Assembly: GCA_024330265.1 (NCBI GenBank)
Contig: JANDLT010000025.1
Coordinates: 1-64,000, forward strand
Reading direction: 5' to 3'
Length of the DNA: 64,000 nt
Source of the DNA: Pyrinomonadaceae bacterium MAG19_C2-C3
GTDB lineage: Bacteria; Acidobacteriota; Blastocatellia; Pyrinomonadales; Pyrinomonadaceae
The notes under the pieces are model-generated. The model saw only the letters and a program-made list of their open reading frames with translations, ran no database searches and was not told the origin of the DNA. Each line of letters opens with the position of its first letter. Within the stretch, counting starts at the first letter, position 1. The position numbers and the translations under genes were made by a program. Below are positions 1 to 7,496 of the stretch, piece by piece.

Positions 1-2
1 TC

Positions 3-476
3 ACTTCCCTTTTGCTGCGGCGCAGTAAGAAACGTCGTGCCGGGATGGGCGTCGCGGTGCTTGGCTACGCGGTGACGAGCGCGGCGGCTTATCTGGGCGG
101 GCATCTCGTCTATGGCGAACAAGTCGGAGTTGACCACACGGCGACGGCGCAAGAGTACCCGCACGAGTTCGTGCCGGTGATGGCGGAAGCAGATTTGCCG
201 GAGAACAAGTTGACGCGCGTTGAGGCGAAGGGCGTACCTGTGCTGCTTGTGCGCCGCGAAGAACGCATTTATGCGATTGCCGAAACCTGTTCGCACTTGG
301 GCGGACCGCTCGCCGAAGGCACACTCGAAGGCGACACGGTGCGATGCCCATGGCATCATTCGAGTTTCTCGCTCGAAGATGGGAGCGTCGTGGACAGCCC
401 CGCGACTGCTCCGCAACCCTGCTTCAAAGTGCGCGTGCAGAACGGACAAATCGAAGTGCGTTTGGCACAAGATTGA
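3..476 (+). CDS. DUF2231-Rieske [2Fe-2S] membrane protein, 5' end outside window
   Basis: The frame is open to the left edge, so the N-terminus is missing. The visible part starts with a basic stretch and a hydrophobic helix ending in YLGGHLVYGEQVGV, which resembles the last segment of a DUF2231 membrane domain. A Rieske domain fills the remaining ~105 residues, with both cluster motifs intact: C-x-H (CSHLGG) and C-x-x-H (CPWHHSSF). DUF2231-Rieske fusions are known membrane-anchored electron carriers of uncertain partner. The first TTG at 12 is unlikely to be the true start because the homology to DUF2231 runs upstream of it. The stop is TGA at 474-476. Domain call is firm; physiological role is not. 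Confidence 0.85.
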   Translation, partial: TSLLLRRSKKRRAGMGVAVLGYAVTSAAAYLGGHLVYGEQVGVDHTATAQEYPHEFVPVMAEADLPENKLTRVEAKGVPVLLVRREERIYAIAETCSHLGGPLAEGTLEGDTVRCPWHHSSFSLEDGSVVDSPATAPQPCFKVRVQNGQIEVRLAQD

Positions 477-690
477 GTGAAACTTCCGCGCCGCTTCTAC
501 TGCTTCATCGCCCGCGCGCTATTCGCTAGATGTTGCTTACCGGAAGGGCTTTGCTCACCCCGCGCGAATATGCACAATATGATTTCTTCGCAGTTATAAT
601 CACTTCGCCTCAACGAAGCTGCTCCCAAGAGAGCAATTTGCATTTTTTTACAGATGCTTTGTGCTACCCACTCGCGCCCTACGCTGCCAT

Positions 691-719
691 CGGGCGTAAG
701 GCGCGAACGCCCGGTTTTT
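691..719 (+). terminator. Possible intrinsic terminator
   Basis: A 7-bp stem CGGGCGT/ACGCCCG with a 9-nt loop is followed by GGTTTTT. It lies between the Rieske gene and the DUF4394 gene. It could end the Rieske transcript or act in the leader of the next gene. Confidence 0.4.
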
Positions 720-772
720 GCGCGTGGCGGACATCGAAGCTCGCCTTCACCATTTTCAGGGAGTTCACGGAC

Positions 773-1384
773 ATGAAGAATTTCACTATCCGTCTTGCCT
801 TAGCATTGATTGGCGCGTGCGCGATTTACATTGTCATCCCGACCGCGTGGATGCAGTCCATTCAACCCGCCACATCGGGCAGCGACTCTTCGCCGAGCGG
901 TTTTTCTTTCTTTCCTTCAGCCGTCGCCGTCGGAGTAACGAGCAACAACCGGCTGTTACGCTTTGACATCAACTTCCCGAATGACACCACCGAAATCTCC
1001 ACGCTTAGTACCGCCAATGGCTTGCAAACCGCTGGCGAAATTGTTGTCGATATTGACCTCCGCCCTGCGACTAATCAGCTTTACATCCTGACGCGGGAAC
1101 CCACGACCAACACCGGACGGCTCTATACCATCAACCCGGCGAACGGAGCAGCATCTTTCATCGTGGCACTCGACGTTGCCCTCAACGGCTCCGATTTCGG
1201 TATAGATTTTAACCCGACCGTGGATCGCCTACGCATCGTCAGCAACACGCTACAAAATCTTCGCGTCAATCCTGACACCGGCGTGACGATTGTTGACGGG
1301 CAACTCGCCTTTGACGTAGATACGGATGGTGACGGCTCTGACACCGGCGATGTCAACTCCGGTGTCACGCCGGACTCATCTTAG
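773..1384 (+). pseudogene. DUF4394 exported protein, truncated
   Basis: ATG at 773 follows an AGGGAG at 758-763, a better start than the upstream in-frame codon at 530. Residues 1-30 form a signal peptide or N-terminal anchor. The rest matches the DUF4394 beta-propeller-like family, with repeats of the type NRLLRFDI and GRLYTINPA. Reading stops at TAG (1382-1384) straight after DVNSGVTP, a point where DUF4394 domains normally continue toward a conserved AAYTN-type segment. The neighbouring frame then continues with exported-protein sequence, so this looks like a gene broken by deletion or frameshift. Function of the family is unknown. Confidence 0.65.
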
Positions 1385-1776
1385 GCGCGGCGTCACGCAT
1401 CACCTCTCCTCCGGTTTTCGAGTTGTCTCCACTCGGCGCACCGACGCAAATCAGGGGCTTTGTGATTTTCAATTTGTTGCCCACAGCGGACGACGTTCTA
1501 ATCGAAGGCTTCGTTCGCACTTCCAGAGGAACGCCGATAGGCGGCGCAACAATTATCTTGAGCGGTTCACAGCAAGGTTTGACGACGACCGATGGTAACG
1601 GGCATTACAGCTTCACCGTTCCGGCGGGCGGCGCGTTTCAGGTGAGCGTCTCGGCGCGTGGCGTTCGCTTCTCGCCCACGACTCGCACCTTCGGCTCGGT
1701 CATGGCGAACCAAGTTGCCGACTTCAACGCTCTGCCCGTAAAGGCACGCATCGTTTCTCGTCCGCGCGGCAGGTAA
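1381..1776 (+). pseudogene. Carboxypeptidase-regulatory-like domain remnant
   Basis: This frame has no convincing start of its own; the ATG-like codon at 1423 lacks a ribosome site. The encoded segment ends in one carboxypeptidase-D regulatory-like beta-sandwich: ADDVLIEGFVRT, then GGATIILSG, then TDGNGHYSFTVPAGG. This type of domain commonly closes secreted proteins in Acidobacteriota. Because it begins exactly where the DUF4394 frame stops, I read it as the tail of the same former gene, or of a second exported gene joined by a deletion. TAA ends it at 1774-1776. Confidence 0.55.
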
Positions 1777-1850
1777 TCAGGGGCGGCTGCCATCGTCTCC
1801 GACTAAAAGACGCGCGGGGCGGGATTGATTTATGCTCTGTGCGTCTTCCC

Positions 1851-2255
1851 TGTTCATCTGCCACTGCTTACTCTCCACTTGAACACGCCGCGTGGCACGG
1901 TTGGACACCGACGGATTTCGTGTTTCCGTTTTTTCTATTTATCGTCGGAGTTTCAATCACGCTTTCATTCGCCCGCCGCGCCCAAGGCAATCATAACCGG
2001 CGCAAATTACTTTTAAGTGTCAACGCGATCACGGTTTATGTGCTTTCGGGGTTAAGCGAGCGCGTCATGACTGTGATTAAGTTTGCCGATGTGACGGGTA
2101 AGCAAGTCACTTTGAAAAGCTTTCTTTACGAAAGCGTTTTTACCCCGCTCGCATCTCCGCTCAATGCTTCCTTAGCGTATGCCATCTGCTACGTTCTCGT
2201 GTGGTTGGGGTTGATGTGGATTCTCTATCGCAAACAAATATTTATTAAGGTTTAA
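1851..2255 (+). pseudogene. Heparan-alpha-glucosaminide N-acetyltransferase-type membrane protein, internally deleted
   Basis: The sequence carries two separated parts of one family (NagX/DUF5009-like multi-TM acyltransferase). The first is the N-terminal hallmark YSPLEHAAWHGWTPTD followed by FPFFLFIVGVSITLSF. The second is the C-terminal block VNAITVYVLSGL to LASPLNASL and a last TM helix ending RKQIFIKV. They are fused in frame near 2015, so the central helices (probably 200 or more residues) are missing. The usual N-terminal helix before YSPLEH is also absent. The result is about 130 residues and almost certainly inactive. Confidence 0.75.
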
Positions 2256-2274
2256 GCACTTTTATCTTAATTGA

Positions 2275-2561
2275 CTCACCTTACGCGATTTTGTTTTTAG
2301 CCCGATTCATCGGGCTTTCCGCGTTTCGCGGCACTTAGACCGGTTCCGTTGACGGCTGGGTGAAACACAAGTTGAAAATTGGAGGGCGTTTTAACGTCCT
2401 CCCCTCTCCCGCTTTAGCATCCGGCTAAAGCTAACTTCAAAAGGACGTTAAAACGCCCTTTGGATTCTTACGCCCTTTGTCCACGCGATGAATCGCGTGG
2501 CTAGTCGCCGCTTCGCGGGAAGCCGCTTGAACGCGGCTAAAGTCAAAACCGGTAAGGTGAG
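2275..2561. mobile_element. Hairpin-array MITE-like element, copy 1 (287 bp)
   Basis: Ends are CTCACCTTAC and GTAAGGTGAG, a perfect 10-bp terminal inverted repeat. The direct repeat TTAATTGA lies immediately outside both ends (2267-2274 and 2562-2569), which fits an 8-bp target-site duplication. Inside are at least seven short hairpins, including AGCCCGAT/ATCGGGCT, CCACGCGAT/ATCGCGTGG and AGCCGC/GCGGCT. No open reading frame of note. It sits between decayed genes and the accessory island. Confidence 0.85.
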
Positions 2562-2569
2562 TTAATTGA

Positions 2570-2907
2570 TTTTACTTAATATTTCGGGGATTCAATGTGT
2601 AAATAATAGCTTTGGGTCAGTCAATAACCTTAACCTATTTAATGGACAGATCGATGAGACTCTTTGAGCCTCTACGAACAACAAGCAACTGCTTTGCTTA
2701 ACAATAAGCATTGAATGGAAATCTACGTCATAAACAACTATTCGGGCATGCGGGTTATATGCCCTAGTCCTACAAAAAAATACTACAACATTAACCGTAA
2801 GTTTCTATTGACGGCACTAGCAATCGGGCATATTATGTGCCAGTTAATGCGATATACGTCCTCAATAGTTCGCACTTCTTTGCACTATGTAGTATGAGAA
2901 CCAGTTT
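2570..2907 (+). promoter_or_regulatory. A+T-rich leader of the ParA operon
   Basis: This stretch has no gene and is richer in A+T than its surroundings. Two related inverted motifs are visible: GGGCAT (2744-2749) with ATGCCC (2759-2764), and GGGCATATTATGTGCC (2826-2841). Each is preceded by TCG. They could be operators or a parS-like centromere for the adjacent ParA, but this is inference only. No iteron array was found. Confidence 0.3.
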
Positions 2908-3894
2908 ATGATTTCAGAATATATTACTGCCACCGAAGCTTGCGAGTTTCTCGGCGTTGCTCCTGATACTTTTAGGCGGATTGTTCGCGACCTAAGTTTG
3001 CCAACCGTCAATGATCCGACTGATGCACGTGTCAAACGGTATAGTCGTGCTTCGATTATTACTTTGAAGCAGCGTCCATTACAAATTCCAACGAAGCATC
3101 GCGTAATTACTTTAAGCAATAACAAAGGAGGCGTGAGTAAAACGACAACGGCAATATCGCTTGCAGCACAAGCCGCCGCTGATGGATGCCGTGTGTTATT
3201 GATTGATGCAGCACCGCAGGCATCGGCGACTCATTCGCTTTTGGTAGACAGCACTTGGTCGGCAGAAAGCGATCACGGCATTCTTTTGTCGTGGCTAAAA
3301 GGTGACGCTCCTTTTCAAGAGCTAATCAAGCCAATTCGCTTTAAGGATTTTCAAATTGATTTGATACCGTCTTCGCCAAAAAATGACCAGATTGATCGTT
3401 CTAATCCGCTTGAAGCGGTACCGGCACTGCGCGAATTTTTTGAAAGCTGGCATGATTCACCCTACGATTATATCTTTATTGACACAGACCCTTCCTTTGG
3501 TACTCTCGTCTCGATGGCGCAGGTCGGCAGCCATTTTGTAATTTGTCCGGTACAGGCTGATGTGCTTTCGGTGGACGGCACGATACAACTTACACGGCAG
3601 TTGCAACGTGCGCGTAATCTTACTAAAAGCCAATTCCCTACTCTGCTGGGCTTTTTTCTTTCAAGATTTGATTCTCGCCGCCGCGTGTGCAAAGAAGCTT
3701 TAGATACCCTGCGTGCGGCGTACCCGGATTCGGTTTTTGAAACCGTTATTCCTGATAATGTACGTGTGATGGAGAGTCCCGGACAGAAAGCACCGGTGAA
3801 TTTAACTGCACCGGATTCCAAAGGCGCACTGGCTTATAAATCTCTCTGGAAGGAGGTACGCGAACGTGTCGAACGAACAGCCACCAGTGCGTGA
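2908..3894 (+). CDS. ParA/Soj-type ATPase with N-terminal MerR-like DNA-binding domain
   Basis: Residues 1-60 resemble an excisionase/MerR-type winged helix (TATEACEFLGVAPDTFRR then KRYSRASI). A ParA-type ATPase follows with the deviant Walker A NNKGGVSKTTTA (signature Lys73 and P-loop Lys78) and the Walker A' segment LLIDAAPQASAT. FIDTDPSFG is the switch II/Walker B region. The fusion of a DNA-binding head to ParA is typical of plasmid and integrative-element partition proteins that autoregulate. The next gene overlaps its 3' end by 29 nt, indicating translational coupling. No ParB with the usual motifs is present in the window; the downstream winged-helix protein may take that role. Confidence 0.85.
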   Translation: MISEYITATEACEFLGVAPDTFRRIVRDLSLPTVNDPTDARVKRYSRASIITLKQRPLQIPTKHRVITLSNNKGGVSKTTTAISLAAQAAADGCRVLLIDAAPQASATHSLLVDSTWSAESDHGILLSWLKGDAPFQELIKPIRFKDFQIDLIPSSPKNDQIDRSNPLEAVPALREFFESWHDSPYDYIFIDTDPSFGTLVSMAQVGSHFVICPVQADVLSVDGTIQLTRQLQRARNLTKSQFPTLLGFFLSRFDSRRRVCKEALDTLRAAYPDSVFETVIPDNVRVMESPGQKAPVNLTAPDSKGALAYKSLWKEVRERVERTATSA

Positions 3895-5215
3895 TGTTGT
3901 GCCATACAAGCACGGCAAACGTCAATCTACGTTTCGCAAATTGAACATTGATTTTTCCGGTACGGCACTTGAACAAGCAATCGCCCTTCAAGAGCGGGCT
4001 TCCTCGAACGCTTCTGAAGAACCTGACTTAGAGCCGATCGTTAAAAACTTAGAAAATGCTCCCACCACTCCCCACCACTCCCCACCACTCCCCACCACTC
4101 CCCACCACTCCCTAAAACCGACTCATGCTCCCGCTAAGGATTTCAACCGTAGAGCGAACAGTATAGAAAGAGATGCGATGCCGACGGGCACCTTTCCGGG
4201 AGCCAGCAAAAAAGTGTACGACGCGCTTTACTTGCGAACCAGAGGTGCTATTGTGCCAAAAAGATTAACTCAAGCATCAAGACGCGACCTGCTTGAATGG
4301 ACGGGCATACGCAACTTAAAAACCCTTGATAATCACGTCAAATATTTAATGGCAATCGGGCTGATTATCAGGCACTGGGAGCTTGGAAGTAACGAGGGTT
4401 CCAGCTATGAAGTGGTTCTTCCTGAGGAGAGAACACACCACTCCCCACCACTCCCCACCACTCTCCACGACTCACCACCAGTCACCACTAGTCAAAAAAT
4501 GGGTAGTGGGTATACCCAGAAACTGGGGAGTGGTGGGGAGGGTCAAACCATTGAAAACAAAGACACTTACATTTTTCCTAAGACATTTAAGACATATGAT
4601 GATGAACACACACACACACTAAGCGAATTTAACAGGGTTTTGGTGCAAGCAGCACAAGGCATTGTGGGTGTGGAATTGATAAATTCAGAGCAGGAACGCC
4701 TGCGGTGGAAAGAGGTGGGACAAATCCTTGCAGATGAATTAAAATTTGCCGCCCAACGCGCAGATACGATTTCATCTGTACCGGCTTTTCTTGCGACGCA
4801 TTTGCGCCGCGTACTAGAAAAAAAAACACAACCGGCGCAAAAGGAAGTGCGTGCAAACACCGACTCAGAGAAGCCTGTTGGAACTACTCCAAAATCTGAT
4901 AAGTCACCAGCCAAGACTAAATCGGGTTCTCGCTTTTCGCTTGATGAGTGTCGCCGATACGCAGACCACTTGCGGACGGCAGGGCAAGGCATCAATAACC
5001 CCGGCGGGTATGCGACGGCTGTTTATCGTAGCGGGGAAGCCGACGCACTAATCGAAAATTTCCTTAACCCTGTGCCGCCTTCAAAATTAGTTGACGCGAG
5101 CGGATGTCCCGATTGTGACGGCACCGGGTGGTGGTATCCGAAGGGTAGGGAAATGGGCGCGGCAAAATGCAAACACGAAAAACTAAATAAAATTCAGGCA
5201 GATGAAAGTGCTTGA
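3866..5215 (+). CDS. Winged-helix protein with zinc knuckle, ParA partner or replication initiator candidate
   Basis: GTG start at 3866 has a strong AGGAGG at 3851-3856 with 9-nt spacing and overlaps the ParA gene. Residues ~105-190 form a winged-helix fold of the kind that follows a replication or regulatory gene (SRRDLLEWTGIRNLKTLDNHVKYL). Two low-complexity Pro/Thr/His linkers (residues ~66-90 and ~189-205) are encoded by 10-bp tandem repeats. The C-terminus has a DnaJ-like zinc knuckle, CPDCDGTGWW to AAKCKHEK. I do not recognise a named family. The coupling to ParA suggests centromere binding, replication initiation or regulation. Confidence 0.65.
   Translation: MSNEQPPVRDVVPYKHGKRQSTFRKLNIDFSGTALEQAIALQERASSNASEEPDLEPIVKNLENAPTTPHHSPPLPTTPHHSLKPTHAPAKDFNRRANSIERDAMPTGTFPGASKKVYDALYLRTRGAIVPKRLTQASRRDLLEWTGIRNLKTLDNHVKYLMAIGLIIRHWELGSNEGSSYEVVLPEERTHHSPPLPTTLHDSPPVTTSQKMGSGYTQKLGSGGEGQTIENKDTYIFPKTFKTYDDEHTHTLSEFNRVLVQAAQGIVGVELINSEQERLRWKEVGQILADELKFAAQRADTISSVPAFLATHLRRVLEKKTQPAQKEVRANTDSEKPVGTTPKSDKSPAKTKSGSRFSLDECRRYADHLRTAGQGINNPGGYATAVYRSGEADALIENFLNPVPPSKLVDASGCPDCDGTGWWYPKGREMGAAKCKHEKLNKIQADESA
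4061..4110. repeat. Five tandem 10-bp repeats inside a coding sequence
   Basis: CCCACCACTC occurs five times without change. Three 10-bp units make ten codons, giving the protein repeat PTTPHHSPPL. A second, less perfect run is at 4437-4471, and a reverse-complement run (GGGGAGTGGTGGGGAG) is at 4524-4539, so the three blocks can pair with each other. Confidence 0.9.
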
Positions 5216-5235
5216 TACAACGGAGCGAAAAACTA

Positions 5236-6138
5236 ATGGCTGAGAAAGCGAGCGCGGCGCGATCCGGTGCGGCGGCGATTGATGTGGAAGAATTGAGCGC
5301 GGAGTTGGGCGAAGTGCGGCGCGCGCTAAACGGCGAAGTGAAACAGAGGCGCGATGTGATTAAGCCTTTGGAGGGCGCGCTCAAGGCTCTCAAAGACCCG
5401 CATCGCAACGCCGTCGCACTGCATGAAGCGTCGGCGGCGTTAGATGCGACGCCGCCGGAATTGACGCTGCCCGCGAACTTTTCAAAGTTATCGCGGCAAC
5501 TGCGCTTGTTGGCTGATGAGAATTTGTCGGAGTTGGAGTTCACCTTTGCGCGAGATTTGCGCGAGGCTTTCAAGGAAAAAGGCGTTGAGTTGAGTGGAAC
5601 GCCCGCCGAGCTAATCGCGGAACTGTTCGTCATCAAAGTTGACATGCGGCGCAAGCAGGTCGAGATGAGTTTCTCGCGCCAGAGTGTGACAGCGAAGAAG
5701 ATTAAGCTCAACGTCGAGCAAGTCGTGACGACTTACGAACGTGCGCGGCGGGAGATTGGCGAACGGAAAGTTGACTTGGGCAAAGTGTTGGAAGAACTGT
5801 TCGAGGCTTATTCTCGCGTTTTGAAATTGACGGGCAAGCCGATGGGAACGCGGGCGAGCATCGTCGATTGTTACCGCGAGCTGGTGCTGGTGCGCCAGCC
5901 CTTGGGCTTTCGTAAGAATCCTTCCAAGACGAGCTTCGTTGATTATCCGAAAGCGCATTTCGCTTACGACATGCTACAACTGCGGCGAGGGCAGAAGATG
6001 ATGCACGCCGGGCATCGTCTGAACTTGGGGACGGCGACGATTGACGTGGGCAGCGATACGGCGCGGGCGATGTTTTTGGCGACCGCCGCGACCGAAGGGC
6101 AGTTCATCAAAGACCTTTACTTCACCGTTGAAAAATAG
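5236..6138 (+). CDS. Unrecognised helical protein of the DUF2791 operon
   Basis: ATG at 5236 has CGGAGCG 8 nt upstream and is preferred to the TTG at 5212, which overlaps the preceding stop. The ~300-residue protein is mostly charged helices; residues ~10-60 and ~130-190 look coiled-coil prone (for example RREIGERKVDLGKVLEELFEAY). No catalytic motif, membrane segment or signal is visible. The next gene starts 3 nt after its stop, so it is almost certainly co-expressed with the BrxD-like ATPases. In such operons a helical protein may be an adaptor or scaffold, but I cannot assign a family. Confidence 0.6.
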   Translation: MAEKASAARSGAAAIDVEELSAELGEVRRALNGEVKQRRDVIKPLEGALKALKDPHRNAVALHEASAALDATPPELTLPANFSKLSRQLRLLADENLSELEFTFARDLREAFKEKGVELSGTPAELIAELFVIKVDMRRKQVEMSFSRQSVTAKKIKLNVEQVVTTYERARREIGERKVDLGKVLEELFEAYSRVLKLTGKPMGTRASIVDCYRELVLVRQPLGFRKNPSKTSFVDYPKAHFAYDMLQLRRGQKMMHAGHRLNLGTATIDVGSDTARAMFLATAATEGQFIKDLYFTVEK

Positions 6139-6141
6139 ATC

Positions 6142-7425
6142 ATGACGTTGACGCAAGGCGAAGCGCAGCACATCGTTCGCAAACTCGGCGAGTCCGGCAT
6201 TCCGCCGACGCGCGGACTCGAAGCCTACACGGTCGGCATTGACTCGCTCTTGGGAACGCTCGAAGACGAATACCTGCGCGGCTATTTGCCGGACGGCGGT
6301 TCGAGTTTCAAGTTGGTCGTCGGCGAATACGGCAGCGGCAAATCGCATTTTCTGTATCGCCTGCGCGACAAGGCTTGGGAACACGGCTACGTCGTCAGCC
6401 GCACCGAACTCAGCCCGAAAGAGTGTCCTTACGACAATCAACTGAAAGTCTATCAAGCGGTCACGGGCAATCTCATCTACCACGATGCGGAGACGGAGAG
6501 CGCGGACGCGCAAGGGCTGGAAGCCTTTCTCGAAAATCATTTCTTTCACACTTTGAAAACACTCGGCATCGAGCAGACGCAAACGAGCGTCGGGCTTGAT
6601 CTGCGTGCGAAGCTGTGGCTGGACACGATACTGCGCTTCAAGATTGAAAGCCCTTCGTTTCGGCACGCAATCTATTACTATCTGACCGCCGTTGCCGAAG
6701 AAAAAGAGGACGACCGTCGTCTGCTCGGCGCGTGGTTGCGCGGCGAAAACGTGACGTTGAAAGACATGCGCCCCTTCAGCGTGACGGAGAAACTTGATCG
6801 CTCGGTCGCCTTCAAGATGCTACGCTCACTCGCGCAGTTGATTCACGAACTCGGCTATGCCGGACTCGTCCTGCTCTTTGACGAAGGCGATAGGATGGTC
6901 AGCATCGGCTCGTCGCACACCGAAAAGATCGCGTGCGACAACTTGCGCGAAGTGATTGATCGGTGCGCGGGCGAGAGTCTGCCGTCGTCGCTGTTCGTCT
7001 ATGCCGTGCCGCCCTACTTCGTCACCAACATCGCCCCGCAGTACGAAGCCTTGAGCCAACGCATCAGCGCGAAAGTTAAATTCTCGCGCCAGAATCCTTT
7101 CAGCGTCCAGATCAGCCTCGACCATCTCGATTACCCCGGCGAAGAACTCTTGCGCTTAATCGGTGCGAAGCTCGTTGATGTTTATGAGACGGCTTATCAG
7201 ATGAACTTCGACCACGAACTGCAAGAGCGAAACATCGCCGGACTCGCCGCCGGTTGTGCATCACTACTCTCGACGAGTCACCGCCGCCATTTCGTCAAAT
7301 CCTTAATCACGATGCTCACCGAACAGCGCGTCGCAGGCGAACGTCCCTACGAAGACGAGAACTTGCAAGGCGTTATCCGCGACGTGACGGAGCAGTTGGG
7401 ACGCAGCGAGGTGGGGGAGTATTGA
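6142..7425 (+). CDS. DUF2791 (BrxD-like) P-loop ATPase, first copy
   Basis: 427 residues with Walker A GEYGSGKS (61-68) and Walker B LLFDEGD (244-250), the arrangement of DUF2791, the BREX-type ATP-binding family that includes BrxD. The C-terminal third has the winged/lid-like segment and a conserved RRHFVKSLI. The family acts with helicases in BREX type 2 and related phage-defence loci; the nucleic-acid or protein target is not settled. It starts 3 nt after the preceding stop and is followed by a second, longer DUF2791 gene. Family assignment is strong; a defence function is inferred from context. Confidence 0.82.
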   Translation: MTLTQGEAQHIVRKLGESGIPPTRGLEAYTVGIDSLLGTLEDEYLRGYLPDGGSSFKLVVGEYGSGKSHFLYRLRDKAWEHGYVVSRTELSPKECPYDNQLKVYQAVTGNLIYHDAETESADAQGLEAFLENHFFHTLKTLGIEQTQTSVGLDLRAKLWLDTILRFKIESPSFRHAIYYYLTAVAEEKEDDRRLLGAWLRGENVTLKDMRPFSVTEKLDRSVAFKMLRSLAQLIHELGYAGLVLLFDEGDRMVSIGSSHTEKIACDNLREVIDRCAGESLPSSLFVYAVPPYFVTNIAPQYEALSQRISAKVKFSRQNPFSVQISLDHLDYPGEELLRLIGAKLVDVYETAYQMNFDHELQERNIAGLAAGCASLLSTSHRRHFVKSLITMLTEQRVAGERPYEDENLQGVIRDVTEQLGRSEVGEY

Positions 7426-7430
7426 AGAAG

Positions 7431-7491
7431 CAGTAGGCAGTTAAAACCGGCTTGCCTTTACTGCCTACTGCCTACTGCCTACCGCCTACTG
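7431..7491. repeat. Inverted heptamer array H1
   Basis: The left arm is a short CAGTAGGCAG (7431-7440). The right arm (7461-7491) has four head-to-tail units of CTGCCTA with one variant. The arms are complementary around a 20-nt loop. The array ends 5 bp before the ATG of the next gene. Confidence 0.8.
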
Positions 7492-7496
7492 AAACT

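Noticed and set aside
1-351. Long minus-strand frame over the Rieske gene
   Set aside because: Antisense shadow: Arg/Pro/Ser-rich translation without motifs, while the + strand has intact Rieske motifs.
2570-2907. Plasmid replication origin
   Set aside because: A+T-rich and next to ParA, but no iterons and no recognisable DnaA-box cluster; only two inverted motifs.
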